From assembly GCA_013298325.1 (NCBI GenBank), contig JAAFHJ010000012.1, forward strand, positions 1-26,078: DNA of 26,078 nucleotides, in the 5' to 3' direction. How positions within the stretch are numbered: the stretch's first letter is position 1; each line of letters begins with the position of its first letter. A model generated the notes under the pieces. It was not told where the DNA came from, did not search any database, and was given only the letters and a program-made list of their open reading frames with translations. The position numbers and the translations under genes were made by a program. Below are positions 25,173 through 26,078 of this stretch, one piece after another. This DNA comes from Myxococcales bacterium. GTDB taxonomy: Bacteria; Myxococcota_A; Polyangia; Polyangiales; Polyangiaceae.

Positions 25173-26078
25173 ATGCCGACGGCCGTCCCCCGCATTCCGC
25201 TCGTTCATGGACCGACGCCGATTGTCCGCATGGCGGCTCTTGACGCCCTCGTCGGCTGTCGCGTGCATGTGAAGCGGGACGACATGACCGGCGGCGCAGA
25301 GGCGGGGAACAAGCTCCGAAAGCTTGAGTATTTTCTCGCAGATGCGCAAGCGAACGCAGCAACAACCCTCGTGACTTGCGGGGCGCTTCAGTCGAACCAT
25401 GCGCGGGCGACCGCCCTCGTTGCCGCCCGTTTTGGGCTCCGCTCGCTGCTCCTCCTGCGCTGCACAGAGGGGCCGACCGACCCGTGGACCGACGCGGACG
25501 ACCTGCCAGCGGTCGGGAACGTCGCTCTAGCGCGACTCGTAGGTGCTCGAATTCGAAGAATTTCTGCGAGCGACTACCGGCAACGAACGGCCCTTCTCCT
25601 TGAGTCGTCCCAGGAGATCGATCGCAACGGCGGGCGTGGCTACGTGATCCCCGAGGGGGGTTCGAACGGGCTCGGCTCCCTCGGCTACGTGCGTGCCGCC
25701 GAGGAAATTGCCTGGCAAGTGCGCCACGGCGCCGTCGACGCGAAGCGCTTTGCGGAAGTCGTCGTCGCCTGCGGGTCCGGGGGGACCGTCGCCGGATTGG
25801 CCCTCGGCGCCGCGCGCACGGATGTCTATCAACGCGTCCGCGCGGCCCTCGTCTGCGACGACGCGCGCTATTTCGAAGGCGTTGTCCGTCGGATTGTGCA
25901 GGAGAGCCGCGCTTGGGACGACACGCTTGGCGATGTCGTCGCGCCCGTGCTCTACGACGAATCTTCGCGCGGGCCCCGCTATGGGGAAATGGACCCCGGG
26001 CAGAAGGATTTCCTCGTCGATGTGGCCCGGAACACCGGTCTCATCCTCGACCCCGTCTACACGGGAAAGGCGTTGTAC
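25173..26078 (+). CDS. PLP enzyme of the D-cysteine desulfhydrase/ACC deaminase family, cut at the window edge
   Basis: 302 residues are visible and the frame is open at the right edge. The fold-type II PLP family is shown by TPIVRM near the start, VKRDDMTGG (33-41), AGNKLRKLEY with the likely PLP lysine Lys47, the QSNHARATA loop, VIPEGGSNGLGSLGY, and the Gly-rich phosphate-binding CGSGGTVAGLALG. The C-terminal LDPVYTGKA is also typical. Members cleave D-cysteine to pyruvate, sulfide and ammonia, or open 1-aminocyclopropane-1-carboxylate; sequence alone does not settle which. The ATG 25173 lies 3 nt after the biotin carrier stop, so they are probably co-transcribed, although no shared pathway is obvious. 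Confidence 0.93.
   Translation, partial: MPTAVPRIPLVHGPTPIVRMAALDALVGCRVHVKRDDMTGGAEAGNKLRKLEYFLADAQANAATTLVTCGALQSNHARATALVAARFGLRSLLLLRCTEGPTDPWTDADDLPAVGNVALARLVGARIRRISASDYRQRTALLLESSQEIDRNGGRGYVIPEGGSNGLGSLGYVRAAEEIAWQVRHGAVDAKRFAEVVVACGSGGTVAGLALGAARTDVYQRVRAALVCDDARYFEGVVRRIVQESRAWDDTLGDVVAPVLYDESSRGPRYGEMDPGQKDFLVDVARNTGLILDPVYTGKALY

Overview
The window is GC-rich, densely coded chromosomal DNA from a Gram-negative bacterium: 20 protein genes, one tRNA, no insertion sequence, prophage or CRISPR array. Many predicted lipoproteins with Ala/Pro-rich linkers, paired M16 peptidases, large secreted hydrolases and frequent GTG starts fit a deltaproteobacterial/Myxococcota genome. That placement is inferred from gene style and is not proven by any marker here.

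Left part (1-6307): an M1 aminopeptidase running off the left edge (- strand) is divergent from a + strand operon of four genes: an active M16 peptidase, an M16 partner lacking the zinc ligands, a MoxR AAA+ ATPase and TsaB. Two junctions are GTGA start/stop overlaps, and the operon ends in a 13-bp perfect hairpin.

Middle (6308-14491): two - strand lipoproteins (a PA14-domain protein and a tandem NTF2-like protein) are divergent from lon, with inverted repeats between. lon is followed almost without a gap by a polytopic membrane protein carrying an HEXXH peptidase motif, then a small exported His/Lys-rich protein and a strong terminator. A convergent unknown lipoprotein and tRNA-Phe(GAA) follow. 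The tRNA has an inverted repeat across its 5' end and a bidirectional terminator behind it.

Right-middle (14492-20194): a - strand cluster reads histidine ammonia-lyase (hutH), a repeat-containing outer-membrane protein, a small beta-barrel protein, a short lipoprotein and a short MutS-like ATPase. The last four are tightly spaced and look like one operon. Four exact 30-bp units encode a Ser/Pro/Lys/Asp-rich linker.

Right end (20195-26078): a very large lipoprotein hydrolase with calcium-loop motifs; a convergent unknown gene overlapping its 3' end by 11 bp; a biotin carrier protein whose ATG overlaps the unknown gene's ATG head to head in a CATG; and a PLP enzyme of the D-cysteine desulfhydrase/ACC deaminase family running off the right edge.

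Overall theme: envelope proteolysis and surface proteins mixed with housekeeping genes. I found no clearly new multi-gene system. The least conventional arrangements are the lon-linked membrane metallopeptidase, the MutS-like ATPase within an envelope operon, and the unknown gene squeezed between the lipase and the biotin carrier. No gap between genes exceeds about 240 bp.
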